Positions 54,765 to 64,000 of a stretch of DNA of 64,000 nt are shown piece by piece. The stretch's first letter is position 1. Each line of letters opens with the position of its first letter. Origin of the DNA: Anthoceros angustus (lineage: Eukaryota > Streptophyta > Anthocerotopsida > Anthocerotales > Anthocerotaceae); the NCBI GenBank assembly GCA_010909165.1, contig MU008200.1:1-64000 (forward strand), read 5' to 3'. The position numbers and the translations under genes were made by a program. Below the pieces are notes generated by a model that did not search any database, was not told the DNA's origin, and worked only from the letters and a program-made list of their open reading frames with translations.

Positions 54765-55555
54765 ATGGCTACTACTGCAGTGGACGTGAAAGAGCTGCCA
54801 AACTCTTATATTTTTGTTGCCGACATGCCTGGCCTCAAGTACACCGATATCAAGGTGCAGAAAAGTCTCATAAATCGTCCTCCTTTTCTACTACCCCATT
54901 AGTGGTCCTTGCTTGTCCGGGACTTTGTCTCTAACTTTCCGGCGCCAGCCAGCGACCTTTCGGGTCTGATCCATCGGCAACACCCTCGCCCATCTTCACC
55001 AACAAGGTCCCCCCACCCCATTGGTTCGCTGGGTTTAACCATTCCGATTCTGACAAGCGGACTAGTTTCTGCAGGTCAGCATAGAGAACGATTCTATGCT
55101 TAAAATATACGGGGAACGTAAGCGCGAGGTGGGAAAGGGGTTGTCCAGTCCAGAAAGAGAAATCCAGTCCATGTCGGGATGTCTACTAACAGTCTTCGTT
55201 GCACACACAGTCCCATTTCAACCCGCTCTGTCTATAAAGCATCCACTAATGCCGTGTGCCAAGTTCCCTGCAGGTGCAAATTGAGAATGACAGTACACTC
55301 AAGATTAGTGGAGAGCGGAAACGTGATGAATTTCTAACTGATACTGAAATTAAGTACGTAAGAGTAGAGCGAGCAGCAGGCAAGTTCATGCGAAAGTTTA
55401 ACCTTCCTAGCAATGCAAATCTGGAAGGAATTTCCGCAGCTTGCCAAGATGGTCTCCTTACGGTGATTGTGCCCAAGATTCCTCCACCGGAGCCTCACAG
55501 GCCAAAGACCTTCGATATCAAAGTTGGATCATGCACGTTTCATGGAGGACCTTAG
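54765..55555 (+). CDS. Class II small heat-shock protein (Hsp20), short N-terminus
   Basis: Exons 54765-54854 and 55274-55555 (GT-AG) give 123 residues. The start [20 protein letters not shown] and [10 protein letters not shown], then [58 protein letters not shown] and [11 protein letters not shown], follow class II cytosolic sHSPs through the alpha-crystallin domain, including the GLLTV motif. The usual N-terminal arm of about 35-40 residues is missing, and a stop codon precedes ATG 54765 in frame. The long intron contains a second version of the 18-residue exon start, at 55075-55128. As an ATP-independent chaperone it would bind unfolding proteins. A missing arm would weaken oligomer and substrate binding. 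Confidence 0.88.
55075..55128 (+). other. Duplicated alternative exon in the sHSP intron
   Basis: Preceded by CTGCAG and followed by GTGGGAAAG, it encodes [18 protein letters not shown], a clear paralogue of [18 protein letters not shown] at the start of exon 2. It is 54 bases with intact splice borders, so it could be included in frame, or it may be the trace of a partial tandem duplication. Confidence 0.65.
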
Positions 55556-56308
55556 AGCTGATTTTTTTGCTGACTTGATGGACCACAGATCTTCGGGAGA
55601 TGCCCCTCCAACTTGCCAGTTTGGCGAGTCAGCTGGGATGCATTTGGTCTTCTTTGTCTGCACGGACTTCCATCACAAGAAGCTCGATTGCGTCCTCCAA
55701 TTACAGGTTCTTCCTGTTGTATTATAGGCCCATCCGGGCAGCCCTGTGGATGCACATGCTTGCAAACAATGTGAAGCTATTCTTTTGTCCTCAACCAAAC
55801 AGCTAAGGGTTTCTCTGAATTTGCTTGCAACATCAGCCATAACAGCTAACACATCACATAGACATAGTTGAGCCCGTCTCTCTGTTGGGTCATTTAGGGA
55901 AACACGTATGTTCTTTGTGAAAAACAAATTGCTTTTTCCTGCAAATTGTTTAAAAACGTGAGAGGGGGCCAGTAAGAAGGATCGTTCAGTGGTGCCACGA
56001 CGTTTCAAGCCTGATATGATAAATAATGACACAGCAACTTCAAGCTTGACCTGAGCACTACCTCATGACGCGTCAGGAACCATAAACTGGAATGGCCTCC
56101 CTTCCTGCACACAAGCAGTATATATGACAGCAGAGTCAGAGAAAGGATCACAAAACAATCATAGCACACTGCATTTCTCAGTTGGACCAGCATGCCTACC
56201 TCTGCTACCACATGCACCCACTAAGATTCTGGATCTCAGAAACACAAGTTCCTGCAAAACATAAGCAGAACCGTCCTCAAAGCAGGCACGTGCATTTCCA
56301 GTACCCAG
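55556..56308. other. Convergent 3' flanks, nothing recognised
   Basis: This region lies between the sHSP (+) and the EMB1006-like gene (-). No frame or repeat is supported. Confidence 0.5.
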
Positions 56309-59297
56309 TCATTTTGGAGCCTGCTTCGGCTTGCTCTTCAGCCTAAGTCCACTAGTTTTGTGGGGCTTCTTCGTTTTCCAAAACTCTTTCTTACCACCTG
56401 GTTTGGGGGCAGCTTTCCCGCTCAAGAGCAACTCTTTGGCAGCTATCTGACCTAGCACAGCCTTTCTATCACTCTCTTGCTGAATTTGCCGCTTTTTCTT
56501 CACAAGATCTGCCAGCTTCCTGTAGGTTTCAGGGTCTGGCTTCTGCTTGCGCTGTAACATTTTATCAAACCATCTAAAGACATTCTTGAAGTCGCGCACA
56601 CGTAGGAAAGCATAGACTATGGTACAATAGGTGTAGGAATCAGGTCTCAAGCCCAGTTTCAGCATCTCCTTGACGAGGTCGGGAATCTTCTCATGGTTTC
56701 CACCTCTGCCATAGGCATTGATGAGCATGTTGTATGTCATATTATCAGGCCTGTAACCAAGAACTGCATACTCAGACACCACATCTCTAGCCTCCTGGTA
56801 GCGGCCCTGCTTTGCAAAAGCATCTACCAGAGTGTTGAAAGTGATCCTTGTGCCTTTGCATCCTACAGCTTTCATCTCCCTCCAAATCCTTATGACCTGT
56901 TCAATTTCCCCTGCTACCCTGTAGCCTTCCAGTAAGGCAGTATAAGTCTGTACCGTAGGGGAAATTCCCTCTCTTTGCATGTTTTCAAAGGCCATAGCAG
57001 CTTTTGTATGCCATCCGTCCTCAGAATAAGCGTGGATTAAAGCTGTGTACGCATTGACATTTGGAAAAATGCCAGCCTTCCGCATTTTGGCAAACACGTT
57101 GGCAGCCTTTTCACTCATCTTCCTCTTAGCATAAGCATTAATCAATGTGGTATACGTAACTATATCTGGCTTCAGGCGTGCATCCTGCATTTCAGTAAAC
57201 AGATCCTCTGCTACTTCAAAACGTCCTTGCCTTCCATACACATTCATGAGAGCATTGTATGTAGACACATGCAGCCGAAGCCCTCGCCTCTTCACCTCTG
57301 ACAGTAGCCACTCTGCCACATCTAGCATACTGGCCTTCCCAAAGGCGTCAATGAGAGTATTGTAGACAATGATATTTGGCAGCATCCCTGATGTTTCCAT
57401 CTCATTTACGAAGACGAGAGCATCATCCAAACGTCCCTCATCACAGAAGGCTTTCACAACAGAGCCAAACACTGCAGTATTTGGAAGTACTTGATTCTGT
57501 GTCATTGTATTATAAATCCTCAATACTTCTTTAAGGCCTCTCTTTTTCTTCACAGCATAATTGATGAAGAGACTGAATGTTACAGCGTCTTTTTTTATGC
57601 CCCTGCTCTCCATGTCTGTGAGCACAGGTTGTAGGTCGTCTTCCCTGTTCAAGGAAGAACTCAGGGTTAGCTATGAGATCATACAGCGACAAATTGTTCA
57701 GGCTCATCTCATCTAATGAAAGTGGCCATACTTCTTACCTTCCACAGCTCAACAGCAGTCCAATATAGGAGTTATAGGTTTGTATGCTTCGAAAATCAGC
57801 CTTCATGTTCTGAAAGATGAGGATGGCCTGCTTCATCATGCCTGCGGTACCTAGGAGGGGCAGAATAAGCGAATAGCTCCTTGAGTTTACAAGGGTAGGA
57901 TCCTGGGATCTCATCCATTCAAACACAGCAAAAGCTTGACGAAAATGCCTCACATCCGCCAGCCTTTCAATAACATTGTTTGCATCCATGGTGCTCAGCT
58001 TGCCCAAATAGGATTCCATGACGTCATACACACTGTTCGTTACATCCTTCCCAACACTTACCAGCTCTTGTACCAGCTCCTCAACAATAGACGATGCAGC
58101 AGGAGCAGTAGGCTTAATGTTTATCAAGCGAAGGCGCTCACTAACGGAAAGTGGAGGTCCTTCCAGTGGGACGGCACCGTCACTGTCCTTATGTGATACA
58201 TGCTGCTGGCCATCATGATTATCCATTTTATACTTCTCTGAACTGCCACGATCCACCTCTCTTGGCATGTCCATGTCATGTATAATACTCCAGGGCTCAT
58301 TTTGTGACAGGTCAGCCAACTGCTGGTTTGCAATCCTAGGCTCTGTCACTCCGTAATCACCCAACGCAATAGGCAGACGGGCAATCTCCTCCACCTCATG
58401 TAAAGCAGTCTCACTTATGTCAACCGGTACTAACCCATAAAAAATTTCATCCTCCAACGTCTCATCTTCCAAATCAGATGCCTCGTTCTCCAGATCAGAA
58501 CCCTCATCCTCAAGCATAAAATCAGATTCAAGCACACTGCCCTCTGGTTGCTGCTCATCGGAGATCCGGCTCGTCTCATGCAGCGACTGAAAACTTTGTC
58601 TGCCCACAGAGAAAACTTTACGTCCAGTCAGCAGACCTCGGCTAGCTGGAAACAGCTCCTCCAGGAAATCAACCTCTAGGTCAACAGCATTGCCTATATC
58701 AAGCTCGATCTCATTTTTGAGAGAAGAAAAATCCTCCAGTGCGTCTTCTGATAAGCCTTCGTCCAGACCTCGCAATGACTGCGTATACTTGAAAAACACG
58801 TCTTGGGACGGTATCTCCTCCTGTTCCGCACCATGAAAACCTGAACCGTCTTCATGACCGCTAATAGATTCAGAAGGCCGCTCCTCGTCTTCCAGACGAA
58901 GGTCGTCCGAGAGATCCTCAATGTCGTCAAGTTGCCTAAGCGGCACATCGCTATGATCTACAGGATCTCCTTTTTCAACTTCGAACTGGATGCATCTAGG
59001 CAGCGCGTCGTGCCCCGTCCCGACAGTCTCAGACCTCTTCCCTTTGGCACAATCCGGTCGAGTGGGCTCCAAATACTGAATGAACAACGGACTAGCCCCC
59101 CAATCCTGGGCACTGGCCCTGCTTCCTTCAGACACACCAGCATTACGAGCATTTCCCTGGACGGAGTATTCTCTCGACCCTAGCCGAGCACGGGTTAACA
59201 CAACGCGAAAATGGTGTCCGGCTCGGTAGTAGCTGGATGAAGTGCAAGACGGCACATGCGGGCCGGCCATCCAAACACCGCAAAACCGAGAACACAT
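56309..59297 (-). CDS. EMB1006: EMB1006-like chloroplast PPR protein (P class)
   Basis: Exon 1 59297-57739 and exon 2 57644-56309 are joined by a 94-base GT-AG intron to give 964 residues. Residues 1-60 look like a transit peptide. About 90-400 are acidic and low in structure. From about 430 onward are P-type PPR repeats, for example LPNIIVYNTLIDAFGKASML, DIVTYTTLINAYAKRKMSEK and TYNMLINAYGRGGNHEKIPD. A lysine-rich tail ends the protein (KPGGKKEFWKTKKPHK). The order and wording of the repeats (AMAFENMQREGISPTVQTYT; TFNTLVDAFAKQG) match Arabidopsis EMB1006 (At5g50280) as I remember it. Such proteins bind single plastid RNAs. A 191-bp duplication overlaps the start codon. The frame is intact. 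Confidence 0.85.
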
Positions 59298-59645
59298 TGC
59301 TCAACCAGAAAGCACCCAAATCCGGACAAATTTATTCAATTCTGATTGTCGTCTGCTGGGACCTCAGCTATTACCAGGCTAGGGAGAAGAACATAAAACT
59401 GTACACCAATCTCACTGCGGTGCCACTTATTGCTCCACCCTTGATGCGTCAGGCCGGCCATCGAAACACCGCAAAACCGAGAACACATTGCTCAGGCAGA
59501 AAGCACCCAAATCCGGACAATTTTTTTCAATCCTGATTGTCGTCTGCTGGGACCTCAGCTATTACCAGGCTAGGGAGAAAAACATAAAACTGTACACCAA
59601 TCTCACTGCGGTGCCACTCATTGCTGCACCCTTGATGCGTCAAGA
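59261..59645. repeat. 191-bp tandem duplication over the EMB1006-like start
   Basis: About 59261-59452 and 59453-59645 are near-identical (GGCCGGCCAT.AAACACC and onward). The upstream copy repeats the start codon context, with ATG at 59488 opposite ATG 59297. It opens a 50-codon upstream frame MCSRFCGVSMAG that stops before the main ATG. Confidence 0.88.
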
Positions 59646-59648
59646 CAA

Positions 59649-60547
59649 CTATTTCCCATGGAGCTGAGAAATTCCGCTGGGGACAATTGCAACCACTCCT
59701 GGCTTTCCTGTTCCACACATCCCAAACGATGATCAGGAGAACTTCATTCACGACTGTCAAAGAATCCACTGTTCGGAATGCCGCATACCACTGAGACTGG
59801 CGACCTCATCAGGGCTCAACTTCGCTGAGAAGCCGTAAACAGTGTGACTGTAACTGTACAGAATTGCGCCCTTAGCAGCCTCCTCACTGCACAGAAGTGG
59901 ATTCACAGCAAGGTTAGTTCCCTAGCCAGCTACACTAGCTCTTTTGCTGCATCTCACTTGATGTCTGCAGATCCGCAGCCAAGTAATTGAGCTGGAACGA
60001 AGACATGTCACTTGTCTCAAAGATATACTTGTACCGTGGTGCTCGTACCGAAGCTGCAAACTATGAACAGCGCTAGTCGATGGGAGGTAAGAAGTAGAGG
60101 AAAGGTAACACAGGAAGCAACCAAAAGAGCTGAAAATCACAGCACCTGCCAACCACAGATGAGAGAATTTCGACATGCTTGGCTTGGGCGTCAGCTGGCA
60201 GGTCCGTGCTAGGCCTTTCAAGGTGCACTATGTAGACCTTCTTGTCAGACTGAGAGGGAACCTCGTTCTGATGACACAGACAGTGAGGGACGGCAACCCG
60301 AACGATTGACCTGATCTATGGAACACACACACACAACAGATGCAAGAGCCAAAGAGGAGACAACAGACACAAACATCCAGCACCTAGAACAGCACTCTCC
60401 TGCCTCATCACATCCAGCATCAAGGTACCCAACCGTTGCTTACGGGCGCCATGTACTCACCGTGGCCATGGCTGCAGATGGACCAGAGAATGCAATCCCA
60501 CAGCATAACGCGATGGACATAAGAAGGAGGACTGTAAAGGATCGCAT
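59649..60547 (-). CDS. Secreted I9-domain protein, subtilisin-propeptide-like inhibitor
   Basis: Four short exons, 60547-60461, 60267-60146, 59886-59789 and 59707-59649, all GT-AG and in phase, give 121 residues. Residues 1-25 form a signal peptide (MRSFTVLLLMSIALCCGIAF). The rest is a stand-alone inhibitor-I9 fold: KVYIVHLERP, HVEILSSVVGSEEAAKGAIL, YSYSHTVYGFSAKLSPDEVA and a tail KPGVVAIVPSGISQLHGK. I9 domains are the prosegments of subtilases. Free-standing plant copies, such as Arabidopsis SPI-1, inhibit and stabilise subtilisin-like proteases. Length and the absence of a catalytic domain match that class. It is head-to-head with the gene at 60713. Confidence 0.85.
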
Positions 60548-60712
60548 TGCTGGCGGACGTTCGTCGCTTCCGACGACAAGTGGTGAACCGGTTATCCGCC
60601 CTCTGGCCCCTTCTTCCTCAAGCAAGAAAGCGCGTATCGTGCGAACCTATTCACACGGCCTTTCCCTTAGGGCTGAAGGGAGGTTGGAGGAGGGGATTGG
60701 CAGAACGCAACG
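60548..60712. promoter_or_regulatory. 165-bp divergent promoter region
   Basis: This lies between ATG 60547 (-) and ATG 60713 (+). No clear TATA box was seen. The close head-to-head start codons suggest shared or overlapping promoters, with part of the sequence being 5' leader of both. Confidence 0.5.
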
Positions 60713-61282
60713 ATGTTGAGATGCCGGAGTGGCATCAGGCGGCTTGCTTCTTGCTCTTCCACCTCCCCGTCTCCCTCCATCCCCTCCAATGGCGCAGAAG
60801 TTGGAGAATTCGGTGTGACATCCTCACCGGAATGCATCAGCAACTTTGTTCGGAGACTCTCGGGTGTGGCTGCATTGCTCTCTCGTGCTGGACCGGCTTT
60901 CAGTTGCGGCCAATCCATCGATTCCGCTGCTTTGTCTCGTGCGTTTTTGGCTGAGAGCGGGAGATCTGGTTCTGGCATACAGTTCTTTGCTAGGCAGTAT
61001 GCGAGAGAGGCGAGCAAGGAGGATTACAGGGAAGAAGTTGATGACATCAATTCGAAGTTTGCGGAAGCCAGAGATGACATAGAGATGGCTCTGGAGTCCA
61101 AGGAGACCGTCTACTTCAACACTGAGATGGAGGCTGCCAAAGCTAGTGTGAAGGAAGTTCTGGATAAGTACCAGGCGTTGCTGGCGAGGTTGCCTGAAGC
61201 TGACAAGGGAGTGATTCAGAGATCCATGGGGCTTAAGATGGAGCAGCTGAAAGCTGAGCTCCAACAGCTGCTGGAGGACTGA
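60713..61282 (+). CDS. Mitochondrial-looking coiled-coil protein, unnamed
   Basis: A single exon of 189 residues from ATG 60713. The N-terminus is rich in R, S and L without acids at first (MLRCRSGIRRLASCSSTSPS), typical of a mitochondrial presequence; FARQYAREASKE at about 90-102 could hold a processing site. Residues 100-189 are charged and helical: YREEVDDINSKFAEARDDIE, KASVKEVLDKYQALLARLPE and GLKMEQLKAELQQLLED. I believe a similar short protein is conserved in land plants, but I cannot name it or its role. Codon quality and the intact frame support a real gene. Confidence 0.72.
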   Translation: MLRCRSGIRRLASCSSTSPSPSIPSNGAEVGEFGVTSSPECISNFVRRLSGVAALLSRAGPAFSCGQSIDSAALSRAFLAESGRSGSGIQFFARQYAREASKEDYREEVDDINSKFAEARDDIEMALESKETVYFNTEMEAAKASVKEVLDKYQALLARLPEADKGVIQRSMGLKMEQLKAELQQLLED

Positions 61283-62036
61283 GCCCCAGGGCGGACCAGG
61301 GCATGTGGAGTGGAGTCACTTGATTCGTGCTCCAGGCACTTCCGTTCAATGCCATTAGGTTTGCCTTCTGGGTGATCTGTTGTGCTAGCGGCCTCCGAGA
61401 GAGATGAGACACATGCACGGGCAGCTTCCGTTGATGTTAGCGATTGTGTATCCAGTAAACACCTTGTTGCTCATGGTACTTTAGATTTTAGGCTAGCATT
61501 TCTTACTGGCCATAAAGCTTTGAATCCCAAAGGCTCTCTGTTGTTCCATTAACTCGATGGACGACAAAAAATAGAGATGGAGAATTTCGAGCTGGCAGAC
61601 ATTGCAGAACAAGTCCCATCGTGATTGAAGCAAGCATGGGAAACTCTGTGCCAGTATGTAGTAAGCCTCGGTAATTGGCCCCGCCCACCTGCTACAAGGC
61701 CGCATATCCAGCGCTTGAAGCTAGCATTGTGGGCGCTTAAGGCTTAGAGACGCATGATGTGTTATTCATGCGAGCAATCGTTTCGTCCGTCAGAAAGGGG
61801 ACTAGGACCTAGGAAGGAGCAGCTGCAGACACACCTGGTTGACCACCACTGTTTCACTGACTATGTACGAGATGCATGAGCACTGAGGCACTTTGGTTGT
61901 CCACGTCTCTGCACACTTTTCATGGTTGGAGGAAAAGCTCACACTCTGAAGCCAGATCCAGTCTTTCTTGGCACTGGTCCAGGATCATTGTTTCAAAAAT
62001 CAATCTGACCTTCACTAGGTTACGAAGGCATGAGTC
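61283..62036. other. Convergent 3' flanks, nothing recognised
   Basis: This lies between the coiled-coil gene (+) and the HAD-like gene (-). Short frames only. Confidence 0.5.
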
Positions 62037-63558
62037 TCACTTCAGCTTTGTACAGAATTTAGGGAGATCAATGAGGTGAATTCTAGGAACATCCTCTGCT
62101 GCCTTTCTCTCGCTTTCTGTATTATAACCCCACGTCCCTAGAAGAAAATGAAACTGTCAGTTTAAGCACAAGTACACAGTCTTCAAACTTGGGGCGGGGG
62201 CACAGCTCTCTACCTAAATACAGATTCCACTTGTCTAGATCATGTTCCTTGATAACGTTACGCAAAGTTGCAAGTCGGTCCTCCACAAAACTGCTTTACC
62301 ATGGTACAACGACAGTCCCGTAGTCCAATTTGTCAGGCATGGAACACTGTGGAAGGAACCGCCACAGAAAGCAAATTCGGGAAACAACAGAACCACTCAC
62401 TGCAGTGTCAATCCTTGATGTTCAGGTTGACTTTGGAGCTGCTTCAAAACCTCAACCTTAGGTCTGGGAGCACAGCAAGAAGAAAGTATCTCATGAGCAC
62501 AATTTGAAAGAGAAACAACAGGAGAGACTAACAGAGTAAAGTTGGTTACCCGGATCCCAGTCCATAAATCCTTTCAGTTGGAAACTCCACGGCAGCCAAT
62601 TCTTTAAGCAAAGCAGCAGCAAACCGAGTCTGGACATGGGGCATCAACCTGTTTAGCCGGCAGTAATGGAGCAGGGCAGCTCCTAAGAAGGAAAGAGGGC
62701 AGCCACCTGCTTGGTCGTGACAATGTACAGCTCAGACGTTGAGAACTTCAGGGAGTCTGCAACACCAGGATAGAACCTGCCGGCCTTACAAGGCGTTACA
62801 CCACCTTCTGAAAAAGGCCGTGCGATGTGCAACCTGTGATTTGAAGAGCAAGATGTGTCACCTGTTGGCAGCAATCCACCCGTGCAAGTCTTCCGCTATC
62901 CACTGGTCTCTGACATTGCCAAACAGTTCCACCAGCTCCTTCATATCATTCTCGTTCCAGTCCTCCATGACGGACGCTTTCAAAATCTCCCATTTTTCCA
63001 AGATATCTTCCACTCTGAGCCCTTCTGCCACCTTCCCCACAACCCACATGAGAAGCACTGGTGGAGACAACCGCAAACAACTTCGAATGAAGAAAAGACT
63101 AGGCAGTCGATCTAGATGCACGCATTACTTTCGACCGCCGAATCTGTGGACGTCGCAACTCCAACAACAACCTCACAAGCAAGAGGTTCTCATACCCAGT
63201 CTCCACCACGGGCCGCACCTGAACATGTGCAAGCACACTTGAGCAACCCAACACAAACGGGATCGTGACGCAGCGAGTTCTTCAAAATCCACAGCTTACG
63301 GTTCGCATGTTATCCAACAGCCATGCCTCCAGCTCCTCATCAACGTCTTTGAAGATCTCTGGCCACCTTACTTTCGCTGCCTGCAAACAACCCACAAGAA
63401 GGAAGCATTGGGAATCCCAAATTGAGTGTGAGCTGGAGCACAGCCATGCAATGCGATGCAATACTGGGCTGAGGTGAAACCTTAATGGCGGACAAGGACG
63501 ATTCCCCGCAGCTGTCACATAGCACTCCATCGAAATCCAGTGCATAGAGATGCCCCAT
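62037..63558 (-). CDS. HAD-superfamily hydrolase-like plant protein
   Basis: Nine exons (63558-63481, 63380-63300, 63218-63129, 63031-62862, 62776-62707, 62629-62550, 62463-62401, 62290-62214 and 62137-62037) join in phase to 269 residues. The N-terminal LYALDFDGVLCDSCGES carries the HAD DxDG nucleophile motif. Others follow: VRPVVETGYENLLLVRLLLE, WIAANRFYPGVADSLKF, LYIVTTKQTRFAAALL (motif II/III region with T and K), ERIYGLGSGPKVEVLKQLQ and HFVEDRLATLRNV with an acidic ED for metal binding. It matches Arabidopsis At2g45990 closely as I recall it. Substrate is unknown to me; phosphatase activity is expected from the family. It has no evident targeting peptide if ATG 63558 is used. Confidence 0.88.
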
Positions 63559-63744
63559 GCCTGATGTGTCCTGCAGACGAGAAATCTCGGCGAGTTTCAC
63601 TGAAACGAGTACATAGGCATACATAAAAGGAAATAACATCAACCGTTGTTTAGGAGCAAACCTACCAAAGAGAGGCCAGCAGTACAAGGACCTCTAATAG
63701 AAGAGCTGTGTTACGTTATTCCCGTTGTTGGTGGCGAGGGTACC
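63559..63744. promoter_or_regulatory. 186-bp divergent promoter region
   Basis: Start codons at 63558 (-) and 63745 (+) face away from each other over 186 bases. This is the second such pair within 4 kb. No TATA box stands out. Confidence 0.5.
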
Positions 63745-63972
63745 ATGTCGAGCAGCAGCGCGGTTCCGCCATGGCGTCAGCCCAAGCCTCCGGAAAAGAA
63801 GGACCAGTACAAGCATCTGAACATGAAGGCTGTGAAGGAGCCCGGGCAGGCAGCCGTTATGTACGCCCCACCTGCGAGCAAGAAGGGCGCGCAGAAAGCC
63901 ACGACAGAGACCGACGAGACCATGTTCGATTTTGATCCGGAGCTCAAACTTGCTTTCCAGAGGAATTTCCAG
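63745..63972 (+). CDS. First exon of an unknown gene, cut by the window edge
   Basis: 76 residues from ATG 63745 (MSSSSAVPPWRQPKPPEKKD) end at a GT donor (CCAG then GTTTGAG). Lys-, Pro- and Ala-rich, hydrophilic, with no signal peptide. It finishes DETMFDFDPELKLAFQRNFQ. I do not recognise the family; the rest lies beyond the window. Confidence 0.6.
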
Positions 63973-64000
63973 GTTTGAGCCAAACGCTGGGGGCTTTCAT

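Noticed and set aside
60318-60719. 133-residue plus-strand ORF
   Set aside because: It is antisense to the first exon of the I9 gene, which has a signal peptide and consistent splice sites.

Overview
The window is nuclear DNA of a land plant, most likely a seedless one (fern, lycophyte or bryophyte). It carries a PsaG gene, a class III peroxidase, a class II small heat-shock protein, an EMB1006-type PPR protein and a PLS-class PPR relic. Fragments of other PLS-type PPR genes are scattered through it, as expected of plants with heavy organellar RNA editing. Introns are short (about 90 to 200 bases). The lineage is my inference and the species is not identifiable from sequence alone. The first ~870 bases look bacterial (GC-rich, an ATGA stop/start overlap, an RraA-family protein) and abut a retrotransposon exactly where its 3' LTR should begin. 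An assembly join is likelier than gene transfer. 

Layout. About 0.9-35 kb is a graveyard of mobile DNA: a Ty3/gypsy polyprotein (0.9-3.2 kb), a decayed gypsy (4.3-5.9 kb), a non-autonomous LTR element (6.6-10.4 kb), a ~1.9-kb tandem duplication with primer-binding-site motifs (10.5-14.4 kb), two CACTA-like termini rich in TTTACAAC motifs (ends at 16381 and 25715), the 3' end of a chromovirus (16.6-17.6 kb), and a structurally complete chromovirus (22044-31944) with LTRs, a GCCTT target duplication, PBS, PPT and a CACTA-like insertion. Two paralogous genes of unknown function (3578-4129 and 18051-18677) and copies of a shared upstream block lie among these. A broken multi-exon gene (32.1-33.3 kb) and PPR debris follow. 

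From 35 kb to the end the window is gene-bearing: class III peroxidase (-), sideroflexin (+), a weak gene candidate (-), a lumen-targeted LEA-like protein (+), PsaG (-), a PLS-PPR relic (+), an unrecognised two-repeat protein (+), a class II sHSP (+), an EMB1006-like P-type PPR (-), a small secreted I9-domain subtilisin-inhibitor-like protein (-), a mitochondrial-looking coiled-coil protein (+), a HAD-like hydrolase (-) and a truncated unknown gene (+). Two head-to-head pairs share intergenic spaces of 165 and 186 bases. 

PsaG and the lumen protein point to the thylakoid, EMB1006 to plastid RNA metabolism, and sideroflexin and the coiled-coil protein to mitochondria. The peroxidase and I9 protein are secretory, and the sHSP is cytosolic. 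They form no evident pathway. The exon models were assembled by eye from reading frames, GT-AG borders and family alignment remembered from general knowledge. No database search was run.
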